Source of the DNA: Selaginella moellendorffii
Lineage: Eukaryota > Streptophyta > Lycopodiopsida > Selaginellales > Selaginellaceae
NCBI RefSeq assembly: GCF_000143415.4
Contig: NW_003314288.1
Span: 378,023 to 417,466, forward strand
DNA: 39,444 nucleotides
Direction: 5' to 3'
Under the pieces are notes generated by a model. The model searched no databases, had not been told where the DNA came from, and saw only the letters and a program-made list of their open reading frames with translations. Below are positions 28,700 through 38,799 of the stretch, piece by piece (position 1 is the first letter of the stretch; each line of letters begins with the position of its first letter). Made by a program: the position numbers and the translations under genes.

Positions 28700-29546
28700 T
28701 ATGTGGTTTTGACCTTTTATCCTATAGTGATTTACCATAGGATAACCACGAAGCGGAACCTAAACCCTTTATATGCCATGTGTCACATGCCACATATCCA
28801 AAGGATAGTGGTGTGAAACCCGAGTTTCAGAGCCTTAGGCCATTGAACGAAGGAATGGTGCCAAACTCCCAAGCATGAGCAATAGCACTAGAGCACAGAA
28901 CGACTCTCGAGCATATAGCCCAAGGAATGAAGGGATAGGAGCATGGAATGACTTGGATCAGTCCTAGAGCAAAAAGCATCCTAATGCCAGGACTAGCACA
29001 CAAAACAAAGCCAAACAGAGTTTGGTGCTCGGTGGCCTAACGTGAGGATATAGGTACTCCACCAACTGACATGGAATGGAACTTGGGCTTAGACCCAAGC
29101 CGAACGCAGAGTAAAGACAGGCATGCAAACGGGAGCTAGACTATGCCTTAAGTTAGTTAGCCATGCTCGACTTACCCACTATCCCTACTATACATTTGGA
29201 ACCCCCATAACCCCCCCACTTGAGGAACATACGCTTTGGGCTTTCATCCCAATCCTCCCTTAGTATTAGGAGTTAGTCTCTGTGACAAGCTCGAAACTTA
29301 CTAAATATGGAATGTCCCTAGATTGCGAATTTGGACACGGGACGAACACCATTGTGTTCAGGCCAATCTCTACATTCCGTAGATATGCCAAATGAGCAAA
29401 TCTAGAAACTTTCCATAAATAGCATTTGGGACCGGAATGAGACTAACACAAAGGGCATGATAGCAAGGGTGTTTAGCAGACATAGTAAGCTATCATCCAG
29501 CAATATTGAGGGATTAATCTCAATATACAAGGGTTCTTGTCAAGCC
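28700..29546 (-). repeat. Diverged LTR-like sequence, interrupted by hAT
   Basis: Read on the minus strand, 29188-29286 aligns with the segment of the chromovirus LTR around its G run. Shared features are 'gagactaa.tcc', 'aatacta', 'aaagcccaaagcg', a G run and 'ggttccaaa.gtatagtag'. More weakly, 29030-29075 aligns with 'gtggcctaacg' and the 'gtacctct' part. No minisatellite lies beside it. It looks like a solo or fragmentary LTR of an older related family; the part beyond the hAT (32093-32720) may be its continuation but I could not align that. A hairpin TTATCCTAT/ATAGGATAA lies near 28717-28745. Confidence 0.55.
29539..29546 (+). repeat. hAT target-site duplication GTCAAGCC, left
   Basis: Exact 8-bp match to 32085-32092, the length typical of hAT insertion. 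Confidence 0.9.
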
Positions 29547-29555
29547 CCGTGTTAC

Positions 29556-29697
29556 GAACACGGCCGGGATCCCGGCCGTGTTCACCGTGTTTCACGAACA
29601 CGGCCATGGGTCGTGTTCCCACGGCCGTGTTCGTGAACAGTGGTCCGTGTTACTAACACGGACCACTGTTCAGAATATTCTCGCGCGGAATATTCTG
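29556..29697 (+). repeat. Palindromes in the hAT left end
   Basis: A perfect 28-bp palindrome (29556-29583) of GAACACGGCCGGGA and its complement. A 37-nt perfect hairpin (29635-29671) has 18-nt arms starting GAACAGTGGTCC around one C. A third inverted pair, AGAATATTC/GAATATTCT, lies near 29672-29696. These add to repeated GAACACGG/CCGTGTTC heptamers. Confidence 0.9.
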
Positions 29698-29782
29698 GTT
29701 TTAGGGTGCACGGCATCACACGACAATCCAGCCAGAGCGCACCATTTCAGGGCACAGCAGCAGCAATCCAAGGCAAACAAGC

Positions 29783-31846
29783 ATGGCGCAGCAATCCAGC
29801 ATACTGCGAAAGCATCCTTCTTCGCGATGGTGGGATGAGGTAAGTGTTCTTGAGAGCAGGGGGCATGGCCACAAATTATGGTCATGCAAATACTGCCCAA
29901 TGGTGAACAAACTGAGTGGTGTTGATCGTGTGCGAGCTCATCTGTTAGGAGAAGGCCCAGGCAGCAAGGATATTGTGAGTTGTCCTCTCATCCCAGGTAA
30001 CAAGAAAGTAGATCTGCTCAATATGCAAAAGGTTATTGATTCCGAGAAAGGGGCAAGGGGGAAGAAACGGCCGAATGAATCTGGTGGTGCTTCTATGAGA
30101 ATGGATGGCAATGTCCAAGGATTTCCACCGGTGGTATCATCCCAGTCAAGTGGAAGTGGCTGCAGTTCCCTGTTTTTTAGCAAACAGAGTCAAGTCCATA
30201 TTGTTGATTCGATGGATCCTGAGCGGAAGAACCAAGTTGATGTGGCTATCGGAAGATTTTTCTGGAATGAACACATTCCATTTGTCAAGGCTCGGTCACC
30301 TTACTTCCTCAACATGATACAGGAAGTTGCCAGGCATGGTGTGCCTTATGCACCACCAAAATATGATGATCTCCGGGATAAGCTTTTGGTGAAAGAGAAA
30401 TGATTCATTGACATTGAGATGGCGTCCTTGAGGAAGCAGTGGGAGCAGAGGGGTGCAACCATATGCGCAGACGGGTGGGCAGATAGGAGGAATCGGCATA
30501 TCATGGGGCTTGTGGCATATAGTCAAGGACGAGGAGCTTTTATGAAGGCTATCAACATTTCCTTAACAGGAAAAACAGCTGAAAATACTCTGCACTGCTG
30601 GGAAGAAGGCATTAACATTGTAGGTGCAGAGAACGTTGTCATGGTTGTGACCGATGGGGAAAATGCAAACAGAGCAATAGCAGCACTTTTGCAACAGAGG
30701 TACCCGAAAATTCAATGGGCAGCATGTTTTGCCCATTGCTTGAACAATGCCTTGAAAGACTTCGGTGTACTTCCATGGATGGCAACACTTCTGGAGCGTG
30801 GAAAGTCTTTGGTGATCTTCGTTAGAAACCACTCTCATATAGTGGCACTGCTGGCGGAGTTTACTCACAAGCGATTGCTGCGTTATTGTGATACCAGGTT
30901 CGGCTACAACTTCATTATGATGGAGAGGCTGGTGGAGCTCCAAGAAGCTTTACAATAGATGTTCGTATGCCCTGCGTACAGAGCAAGGCCTAAGTCGAAG
31001 TCAAGAGCAGGAAGGGACAGTTATGCAACGGTTTTTGATGACAGTTTCTGGCAACAGGTTAAGGACATGCTAGAGGTGTCCAAGGATGTTATGCTGCTTC
31101 TTCGTGTTGTGGACGGTGATATACCTGCGATTGGAAAGATATATGAGTGCATGAACAGGTTGGATGCAAGTTTAGAGGAAGGACAGTCGGATTATGGCAG
31201 GTACAGGGAACTTCATCAGATCATGTCTAATAGGTGGCATGAGTATCACTCGCTCATGCACTCGGTGGCGTACATGTTGGACCCCGAGTTTCAGGAGTAT
31301 GAAAAGCATGCTAACAGAGAGGTCATGAAGGACTGGAATGCTTATCTGCTGGCCATGTTTACATCCAGTGAGAGGGATGTGATACGTGATGAACTTTTAA
31401 CTTACCGGAGGATAGGAGGCATTTTCAACTCATATGATGCTAAGGCTGATCGCACTAAGAGGGGAGCTGTACGTTGGTGGGAGGACTATGGTTATGAAAC
31501 TCCAGCTCTTTAGAAGTTGGCCATTCGAGTTCTAAGTCAGGCATGCTCGTCGTCCTCGGTGGAGAGATTGTTCAGTACTTTCGAGCATGTTTCTTCAAAA
31601 AAGAGGAACAGACTTACCATGGACAGGACAGCGGATCTGGTTTTTGTGGCTTGCAACACCAGGTTGTTAACCTGCAAAAATGATCGTGATTACGACAAGT
31701 TTGTAAGCTACAAAGTCCTGGAGACAGTTCCTCATCCTGAAGACGAGCTTGAGTCAGGACAGGAAGAGGAAGATGGAGATGATGTCGAAGATCGTGAGGT
31801 CGAAGATCATGAGGTTGAAGATGACGATGAGATGCAGGATATTTGA
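29783..31846 (+). pseudogene. hAT transposase, one frame with three stops
   Basis: The frame from ATG 29783 to 31846 keeps the same phase throughout and is interrupted only by TGA (30401), TAG (30956) and TAG (31511), about 688 codons in all. An N-terminal BED-type zinc finger contains 'LWSCKYCPMVNKLSGVDRVR' and 'AHLLG'. The DUF659/catalytic region holds 'ATICADGWADRRNRHIMGLV' (first Asp), 'VMVVTDGENANRA' (second Asp) and 'CFAHCLNNALKDFG'. The hAT C-terminal dimerisation domain has 'KLAIRVLSQACSSSSVERLF' (third acidic residue, Glu) and 'SSKKRNRLTMDRTADLVFVA'. The protein ends in an acidic Glu/Asp tail. It catalyses cut-and-paste transposition. The stop at 31511 likely replaces CAG; the others may also be single-base changes. 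Confidence 0.92.
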
Positions 31847-31849
31847 GTA

Positions 31850-32084
31850 GTTTAAAAGTGTGAAGTAGTTTATGTGCAAATAAAAATATTAAGAATAATA
31901 TAATAAAATATAGCATATTCCTATAATAATATAATAAGAAATAGAATATAATTTTTAAATAACATATTTTTAGAATATTCAGTAGAATATTTGTGAGCCA
32001 TCGTGGGCCGTGATCGTGTTCCGTGTTCGGGTTCCTGAAATCTGAGGCTCGTGTTCATGTTCCGTGTTCGTGTTCGTAACTATG
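31850..32084 (+). repeat. hAT right subterminal region
   Basis: AT-rich 'aataatataataa' stretch, then a cluster of CGTGTTC motifs (32000-32076) in the same orientation, ending in the inverted repeat. It mirrors the left end in motif content but has no long palindromes. Confidence 0.8.
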
Positions 32085-32092
32085 GTCAAGCC
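32085..32092 (+). repeat. hAT target-site duplication GTCAAGCC, right
   Basis: Pairs with 29539-29546. Confidence 0.9.
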
Positions 32093-33050
32093 AATGCAAT
32101 ACAAAGCAAAAAAGAACTAAAAAGCTGCGCCATGGCTAAATAGACACTTAGGAATTCTGTCCTTATACTCATTTGGTAAGGTACAGATGCAAATTCCAGT
32201 TTACTAACACTTGAACAAGAGGGACTAATAAAGGGTCTAGCAATACTGACCTCCTACCATCGTGGTAGTAAGGAAAAAGTGTCCGTAAGGACTATCCGAC
32301 AGATAACTTTCGATACCCAAAGTCACATTCGCGACACTCTCCCCCCCTAGGGAAGATTGACGTCCTAATCAATGTATATTCGAGTCTACACCACCCCAAA
32401 GGAAACAACTCCAGAAAAAGTTTAAGGTGATCACACTATGTGAAAAATGCACCAACTTAAATGAGTTAGGGGGCAACCTCTTTGTCTAATGTGGATGCAT
32501 TACTAGCTCAAACACCTTTCGGCCATCACCGACAAGGAAATGACTAATAGAGTTAGCCACCCTTGCTGCTTTAGGTGTCACCCAACTTACAAAAGTGTGA
32601 TACGCCCTTGCTCGTAGGGACATAAAGAGAGAAGCCAGGCGCTAACCCTCCTAAGCAAAGAAACCAAACCCGTCAGTAAGGTTTAGATAGACTATTGTAT
32701 ACAAGCAGTTAGAGTTGTTTACACAGTCACACCTTTTTAACAGAATAAGAAACATCGATAGAGAGGTAGGTGATGTGACCAGTCGACAATAGCTACCTTA
32801 TGACTAGAGATTTCACCATACATATGAAATGCCGAAGCCAGTCTGCCTATATTGGCCCAAACTCAAAGATCAATAGATGGACAATATCAAAGTTATAGAC
32901 AATGATAGCTTAGAGACTCAATTATTAGTGACTATATCTTAGATTAGAACACAAAAGTATTCTAAGTAATTTATCATCTGATAAACCAGTATTATAGGAT
33001 AGGAACCACCAAGAGCACTATAGTTGGAAAACATAGGATTTACTATCCAA
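32093..33050. other. Non-coding; possible continuation of the diverged LTR
   Basis: No gene visible. C-runs near 32340 ('ctctccccccc') and moderate GC up to about 32720 resemble the sequence left of the hAT in style. Nothing more can be supported. Confidence 0.4.
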
Positions 33051-36000
33051 CAAAATTCAATAATCAGTGTATCATCAAGGAAACTTAATGCTAAACTTAA
33101 TTATCAAATATTGTCGATAGCATGCTAAACAATTTACAAAAGATAACTGAAAGAACACAAAGTATAATCAACCGACAAACACAATGCTCGCGAATGTATC
33201 ACTCGAAGGAAATAACATCCTTGACATTGAATATTAACTTCAAATATTAAAGAAAATATTAACTTCAACATTGAAGCTAATAAGCTAAAATGCCATTCCT
33301 CAACAACTTTTAACAAATGGAGCAATGAGCATAAAATTCAAAGAACCAAAAGCTCAAAAAAGCCTATAGCCAAGTCTTGCTTAATAATGATCACAAGTCT
33401 TGTATGAACCAACTTCAATGCTAAAGAAGAAATCATGGTACAACCCACAATATCCTCTTCAACACTTCTATAAGCTAAACTTCATAATGCCAAAGCTAAT
33501 GAAGAGCATGCTTACATCAATCCAAAAGCCAAGCACAATGAAGTTATGTTCAACAAGTGATCACCAAACGATCCTCCATGAATCCATTTATAGCAAGACA
33601 TAACTCACTTCATAACAAACACAAGAAAAATCATTAATGATAATATATTTCAATTGAAATCTAACAAGGATTCAATCACTTCAATACTGATCACTAACTC
33701 TTCTTTTTATAAAGATACTATAATCCACAACTAAATCACTTTCAAAGAAAGCTCAAGCGGACCCTTACTAAATATCTCGTCTAGAACACAACTAACTTAA
33801 ACTTGCCACTCAGTTCATTTCAACGTCAATACAGTTGCTACCTAGCAAATTCACGAATGCCAATACCATGAAGCCATAGGCAAATCATTAACATTATCTT
33901 CATTGAGACTAATGAAACTCAATATCAAGCCTGTCAGAGAGACATTTCATTTCACTCAAATCTCAACATCAACAATGTCAATGACAAGGCATCACTTCAA
34001 TGCCATCAATAACAAAGCTAGAAAAAAGCACGAGTGAATCACCACTCAAAGCTCTTTAGCATTTAAGCTAACCAAAGTCGAAGATACTTTAGTCAGTATC
34101 CGGGATTAATCCTTTAGCAAAACTCAATTACAGATAACACTTCATCAAAAATGAATCACCACATCCAAGACTCAATGAAATCCAGCACTATAAACTAAAC
34201 ATAACTAAATGATATTGACAGGGGTAGAGTCGACATGCCAACATGGAAAACTCATGTAAGTCTAACGATATGATCCTCTGCAACACCATCCTGGTAAAGC
34301 AAACTCATCACTGATAAATCTTTATTGAGTGAAGCAAGTGTCAACAGTTTTTGCAAGCAATCATTAGTCGCAAAAAAATTAACAATCACTATTTCAACTT
34401 GCCTTCACAAGACCCAACACTAAACTTATGCCATCAAGTCATATACTTGTCCAACATGAACGTAATACCCTAGATATGAGATATTGGTTCATGAACAAGC
34501 ACGAACTAAATGATCACTCGAATCCAACTCAGTCACAATAAGTTCACCAACTTGTCTAGCTAATAGCTTTGAGCATGCCTTGAAGAAGCTAGCTATGTAT
34601 GATCAACATTTAATTAAAACTAAAGTGAAGACCATGAGATGGACTCATATTAGTACACAACCTCCTCATAGACAAAGCTATAATACAGGTACCAACATCT
34701 CAACCTCAAACAACTAAGTTGGATATCACTATCCTTAGCTAAGGTACAAAGCTACCAAGACCAAGGCAAGATCAATGAGAGCTCACTACTCTTATAGAGT
34801 CTAACGAAATGCAGCGTGCAACCAAATATAATACTATAGAAAAAAGGCACAAGAGTCACCCTTCTTAGAAAAACCCAATAGTCATTTTTCTACACCAACT
34901 CCAGACTCTATCCCACTCAATTGCCTTAGCCCCCAAAGTCAACATCCCTTTCAGGCGCATCATACAAACTATTTACTAAGGTTTAATCCAACCAAAGTCA
35001 ATTCCAACCCCTTCACTAGTTTGTATTGGCTTATGAAAATGAAATGGTTTTTGGGCAAAGTGATCAACAGATCAGCCATTGGAAAAGTTTAAGAAAATTT
35101 GTGGAAAATTTTCCATCCTAGAGAAAGAATGACTCTCAATCCAGAAATGCAAACTTTCAAAACTCAACTAACTTCTTCTTACCTACAATTTCATATAGTT
35201 CACCTCAACACCAATTCTTATGACCCATAGTATACTTAAACCTTGAACATCTTTTGCCCATATTTCTGACATTTAACACTGAGATTCGTAAATGCAAAAT
35301 AAACATTTAAAGCTTGATCATGAAGACTATATTTTCGGATATCCACATTGCACTAACATTCTTTTTCAACCACCTTCAAGATCCAATGTGAAGCCAAAAC
35401 ACTAACAAGAAAAATGACATGGAAAATCAAGCTCTAAGGAAAATCTTAATCACTTAAATTAACAATGCCACTTCTACTAACACAAGTGTTAGCAATGTCA
35501 ATGCCTCAACTACACACCTTCTCCATCCAACAATCTACTCCAAGTGCTAATGGATTAACCAATAAGCTATAGCAAATGAATGCTATAACCCCTTTTCCAA
35601 CACCTTATGGGTAAACCCTCAAGGAAACAACATACCAACTCAAACTTAGCATAATGGACCACCATCGAGAATCCAGTCAAAGTTACTACAATGCTACTAT
35701 ATGTAAATAGACTAGCTTCTCCATCAACCACTTTGGGGTTGATCATCATTTAACCAAGCAACTTCGTAAACACATTGCTCACTATCACATGGATATAATA
35801 TAAAATTACAATAACTTGATCATCAATTGAGCAACACCACAAGCAATGCTAATGTCACTACTACAAAGGTTTACGTGAGTATCAAGTGTTAACTCAACTC
35901 GACAAAATGCAACATAAATGCCACAGTCCACTGATAGAGACTTACAACACTTAACACCATTAACTTTTATTCATAACATGGACAAGCTTATGCCACTCTT

Positions 36001-36130
36001 TTTTTGACCAAACTCAAAACTAATCCAACACCAAGCTACTCAAGAAGCAATAGCAAAGTTCATCAGAAAAGAATTGAGTATTGTAACTCAAGTTTTCAAT
36101 AGCAAGCCTAGATAAAATGGCTTAGTGCTT
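33050..36130. other. 3-kb G-poor, gene-free segment
   Basis: The plus strand is rich in A and C and poor in G over about 3 kb. Words of the type AATGCCA, AATGTCA and AATGCTA recur (near 33288, 33487, 33857, 34000, 35466, 35497, 35847 and 35920). No open frame of note on either strand. It may be the long LTR or leader of a minus-strand retroelement, but no ends were found. Confidence 0.45.
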
Positions 36131-36149
36131 CACTGTTATTTGATATTTA

Positions 36150-36655
36150 TAATTTTCTTTGTTTTTCTCAAGTTGTTAAAGGAGATGTAGTAGACATTGT
36201 TTAGGATAATGGAAAATCAATTGCAAAGGGAAGAATAGAAACTATAGATGCTACTTGCATTTGTCACTGTGCTTCTTTAAGAGTTAGATGTGTTTTGCTT
36301 TGCATTATTAAGGGGTTTAACTTGAATTACTCCCTCCTTACAGGTCAGTTGGATGTTAGTGGGTTTTCTATATAGAAGTAGAATCAACTAATGTCTCCAA
36401 TAGAGATATTTCCTACCAAAATCTCTTAGGGAAATACAATTGGAACACAAAGGAATAATGATGAAGATGTTATTCCACAGAAGATAGAGAGTAAAAATTA
36501 TTTCCAGAGGCAAGAATATCCTTAATTCTGGTTGTTCTTTTATAGATATAAATACTTGTAGTATATGGTATAAAGCTCTTGTGAAGATAGTGAATGCTAT
36601 ACACGCAATTGTGGCTGAGGGACTAGTTATTGTTGTAGACCTATGTTCTTCTTGA
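36150..36655 (+). pseudogene. Weak coding-like remnant, unrecognised
   Basis: A plus-strand stretch reads, with stops, 'GDVVDIV.DNGKSIAKGRIE' and 'TIDATCICHCASLR', then a possible splice acceptor near 36344 and 'QLDVSGFSI'. The pattern 'VAKG.I.SID....CHG..L' is like a domain seen in some plant En/Spm-type element proteins, but the match is weak. It precedes the first arm of an inverted repeat. Confidence 0.2.
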
Positions 36656-37000
36656 AGAAATGTCGTGTAGTTGTAAAATCATGTGGTGTAAACTAACACA
36701 ATTTATGTATTGGTATTTATATTGTTATGTTATACTCAGCTCGGTAAAGTTGATTAGTCTTCAACAAGGTCGTTGCTCGCCAACTTTGGGATCGAATAGG
36801 AGTGCATACTATAGCTACTCTTTTTACGAGTCCTTGTTGTAATAAAATTTTGTAAAGTAATTGTGGCCTACCTTTAATTGTGTTGTATAAAGTCGTGCAC
36901 ATCCTCACTATGAGCATTTGTGTTCTTCAATCGGTGGTGATGTTCAAAAAGTTTGAGCTGAGTAGTGGTTGTATTCTAAGTGTTGTTGTCCTCAAGGTTG
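36645..37000 (+). repeat. Inverted repeat B, left arm
   Basis: Matches 37640-37990 in inverse orientation, including 'tgtagttgta.aatcatgtgg', 'aataggagtgcata', 'ctactctttttacgagtc', 'gtaaagtaattgtggcctac' and 'gatgttcaaaaagtttgag'. Identity is about 85-90% by eye. Confidence 0.9.
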
Positions 37001-37343
37001 TTGTTGATACAGGTTTCTAGATTCTTGATTCTTGTATTTTTTATCTTTGATCACTATCCATGCTTCAATTAACTATTATTTTTATTCTCTATCGTCCCCA
37101 AGGGACCTCCACTTGTTAAATCCTTAGTATTTGATTTCTATTTGCTTGGTTACTTCTTAATAGCTCATCTGATAAATGTATATTTTTGTTTTCAATAATG
37201 TGAAGAAGAAATGCAAGTGCTTAGTTCCAGATAATTTCCGAACTAGACTACCTATTTCCAACTTATTTGAAACATCAACAAAAGAAGAGATTGAGATTCC
37301 AATATAATCCCACCCTAAAGTTATGTTGTGTAGAGCATCTTGA

Positions 37344-37620
37344 GACAAACCAAAGACAACAACAATAAAACCATAAAAGAAAATTTAAGAAAATGATAAC
37401 TCATGAAAACTCTAGCACAACATCGAATGTACAAATATAACCTTGATCCACTCAAGAAACAAGAGCAAGATCAAATACAAAAAATACGAGAACAGAAGAA
37501 ACAACTCCATCAAAAATTAGAAGTAGACAAGCAATAGAAGACTCAAGCTTAAATCAAAATCCTTAAAACTATATTCAAGATTTTTAAAAAAATGACCTAA
37601 GCCACACTAGTTGGCAAACC
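37344..37620 (+). repeat. Direct repeat C, copy 1
   Basis: Matches 37966-38243 in the same orientation: 'caaaccaaagacaacaacaa', 'ctctagcacaacat', 'gatccactcaagaaacaaga', 'agcaatagaagactcaagct' and 'ttggcaaacca'. The region 37010-37340 between arm B and this copy shows no gene. Confidence 0.9.
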
Positions 37621-37639
37621 AAACAACATTAACACAACC

Positions 37640-37990
37640 ACTACTCAACTCAAACTTTTTGAACATCACTATCGACTAGAGAATGCAAACGCTCATAGTG
37701 AGGATGCATACGATTTTATACAACACAATTAAAGGTAGGCCACAATTACTTTACAATAATTTAACATAACAAAGACTCGTAAAAAGAGTAGCCATAATAT
37801 GCACTCCTATTCAATCCTGAAGTTGGTGAGCAATGATCTTGTTAAAGACTGGTCAAATTTACTGAGTTGAGTATAACATAGCAACACAAATACCAATACA
37901 TAAAATCGTGTTAGTCTACACCACATGATTCTACAACTACACAATATTTCCTTGAGAAGAACACAACAAACCAAAGACAACAACAACAAA
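37640..37990 (-). repeat. Inverted repeat B, right arm
   Basis: Inverse copy of 36645-37000, lying between the two copies of direct repeat C. Confidence 0.9.
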
Positions 37991-38243
37991 ACCAAGAAAG
38001 CAAATTCAAAAAAATGATAACTCAAGAAAACTCTAGCACAACATTGAATGTATAAGCACAACCCTGATCCACTCAAGAAACAAGAGCGAGATCAAATGTA
38101 ACAAATACGAGAAGAGAAGAAATAACTCCAATAAAAATTAGAAGTAAACAAGCAATAGAAGACTCAAGCTTAAATCAAAATCCTTGAGATTATATTCAAG
38201 ACTTTTGATAAAACGACCCAATCCACACAAATTGGCAAACCAA
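37966..38243 (+). repeat. Direct repeat C, copy 2
   Basis: Second copy, 622 bp downstream of the first. It abuts repeat block copy 2 at 38248. Confidence 0.9.
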
Positions 38244-38247
38244 GCAA

Positions 38248-38391
38248 TTATAGCATATGTGATCATAGGATGAGTTTTAAATATACTGTCACCGTGGATC
38301 CTTGGAACCTTGGGGGATAAATAGGGATAAAATAGCCACTAAAGACTCTCTCATCAAGCAATTACCCCTTTTCCAATTGGGTTTAAGGGAA
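38248..38391 (+). repeat. Repeat block, copy 2, with ORF end
   Basis: Matches 24693-24835. The first 75 bp read 'YSICDHRMSFKYTVTVDPWN' then L-G-G-stop, the same protein end as at 24693-24763. The untranslated half leads into the palindrome. Confidence 0.75.
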
Positions 38392-38436
38392 GAAAAATTC
38401 TTCCCTTAAACCAATTGGAAAAGGGGTAATTGCTTG
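38355..38436. repeat. 82-bp near-perfect palindrome
   Basis: Arms 38355-38394 (40 nt) and 38398-38436 (39 nt) are complementary except for one extra G, with a 3-nt AAA spacer. The arm sequence 'caagcaattaccccttttcc' is the tail of the repeat block, so the palindrome arose by a head-to-head join of two block ends. Confidence 0.92.
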
Positions 38437-38712
38437 GTATTGGAGTAAATGGCACAGGTTTGATTCCCATTGATTAGTGGCTACTTAAAAATATAATATA
38501 CCCTTGAGTAAAGTATATTCCTACCCCTAAATTTGAAATTGTATGTATTGGGCATCTATGCATACGTCCTTCCTCTTGTGTGGAGTATCCATGGATAAAG
38601 GTATCCACCGTGAAACTGCAGTATGAGTGAATGACTACTTGCCTCACATGGAATAGCTAATCTACACAATGGAAGGATTGATAGATTTAGTGCGGAAATG
38701 GAGATACCTTAA
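38437..38712. other. No gene visible
   Basis: Immediately after the palindrome 'tggtattggagtaaatggca' (38437 onward) recalls a tRNA-Met primer site, followed by a B-box-like 'ggtttgattcc' (38458-38468). The rest is plain AT-rich sequence. Confidence 0.4.
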
Positions 38713-38797
38713 GGGATAAATGGGGATAAAATAGCCACTAAGAGCTCTCTCATCAAGCAATTGCTCCTTTTCTAGTTGGCTTAAGGGGAGAGAGATA
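38713..38797 (+). repeat. Repeat block, copy 3
   Basis: 'agggataaatggggataaaa' through 'caagcaattgctccttttct' to 'gagagagatag'. It has the non-coding half only and directly precedes a gag start, which suggests the block is LTR or leader sequence of the AT-rich gypsy lineage. Confidence 0.7.
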
Positions 38798-38799
38798 GA

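Larger units (their letters stand above)
29547..32084 (+). mobile_element. hAT DNA transposon, 2538 bp
   Basis: Ends are imperfect terminal inverted repeats: left CCGTGTTACGAACACGG, right (inverse) CATAGTTACGAACACGA. They are flanked by the 8-bp duplication GTCAAGCC. One transposase gene occupies the middle. Both ends are packed with CGTGTTC/GAACACG motifs, the probable transposase-binding sites. The central region has a moderate GC content, unlike the AT-rich flanks. The transposase has three in-frame stops, so the copy is non-autonomous, but the sharp ends suggest recent arrival. Confidence 0.93.

Noticed and set aside
29836-29860. Very short intron in the hAT transposase (GTAAGT...GAGAGCAG)
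   Set aside because: Only about 20 nt, too short to splice, and the frame is open through it.
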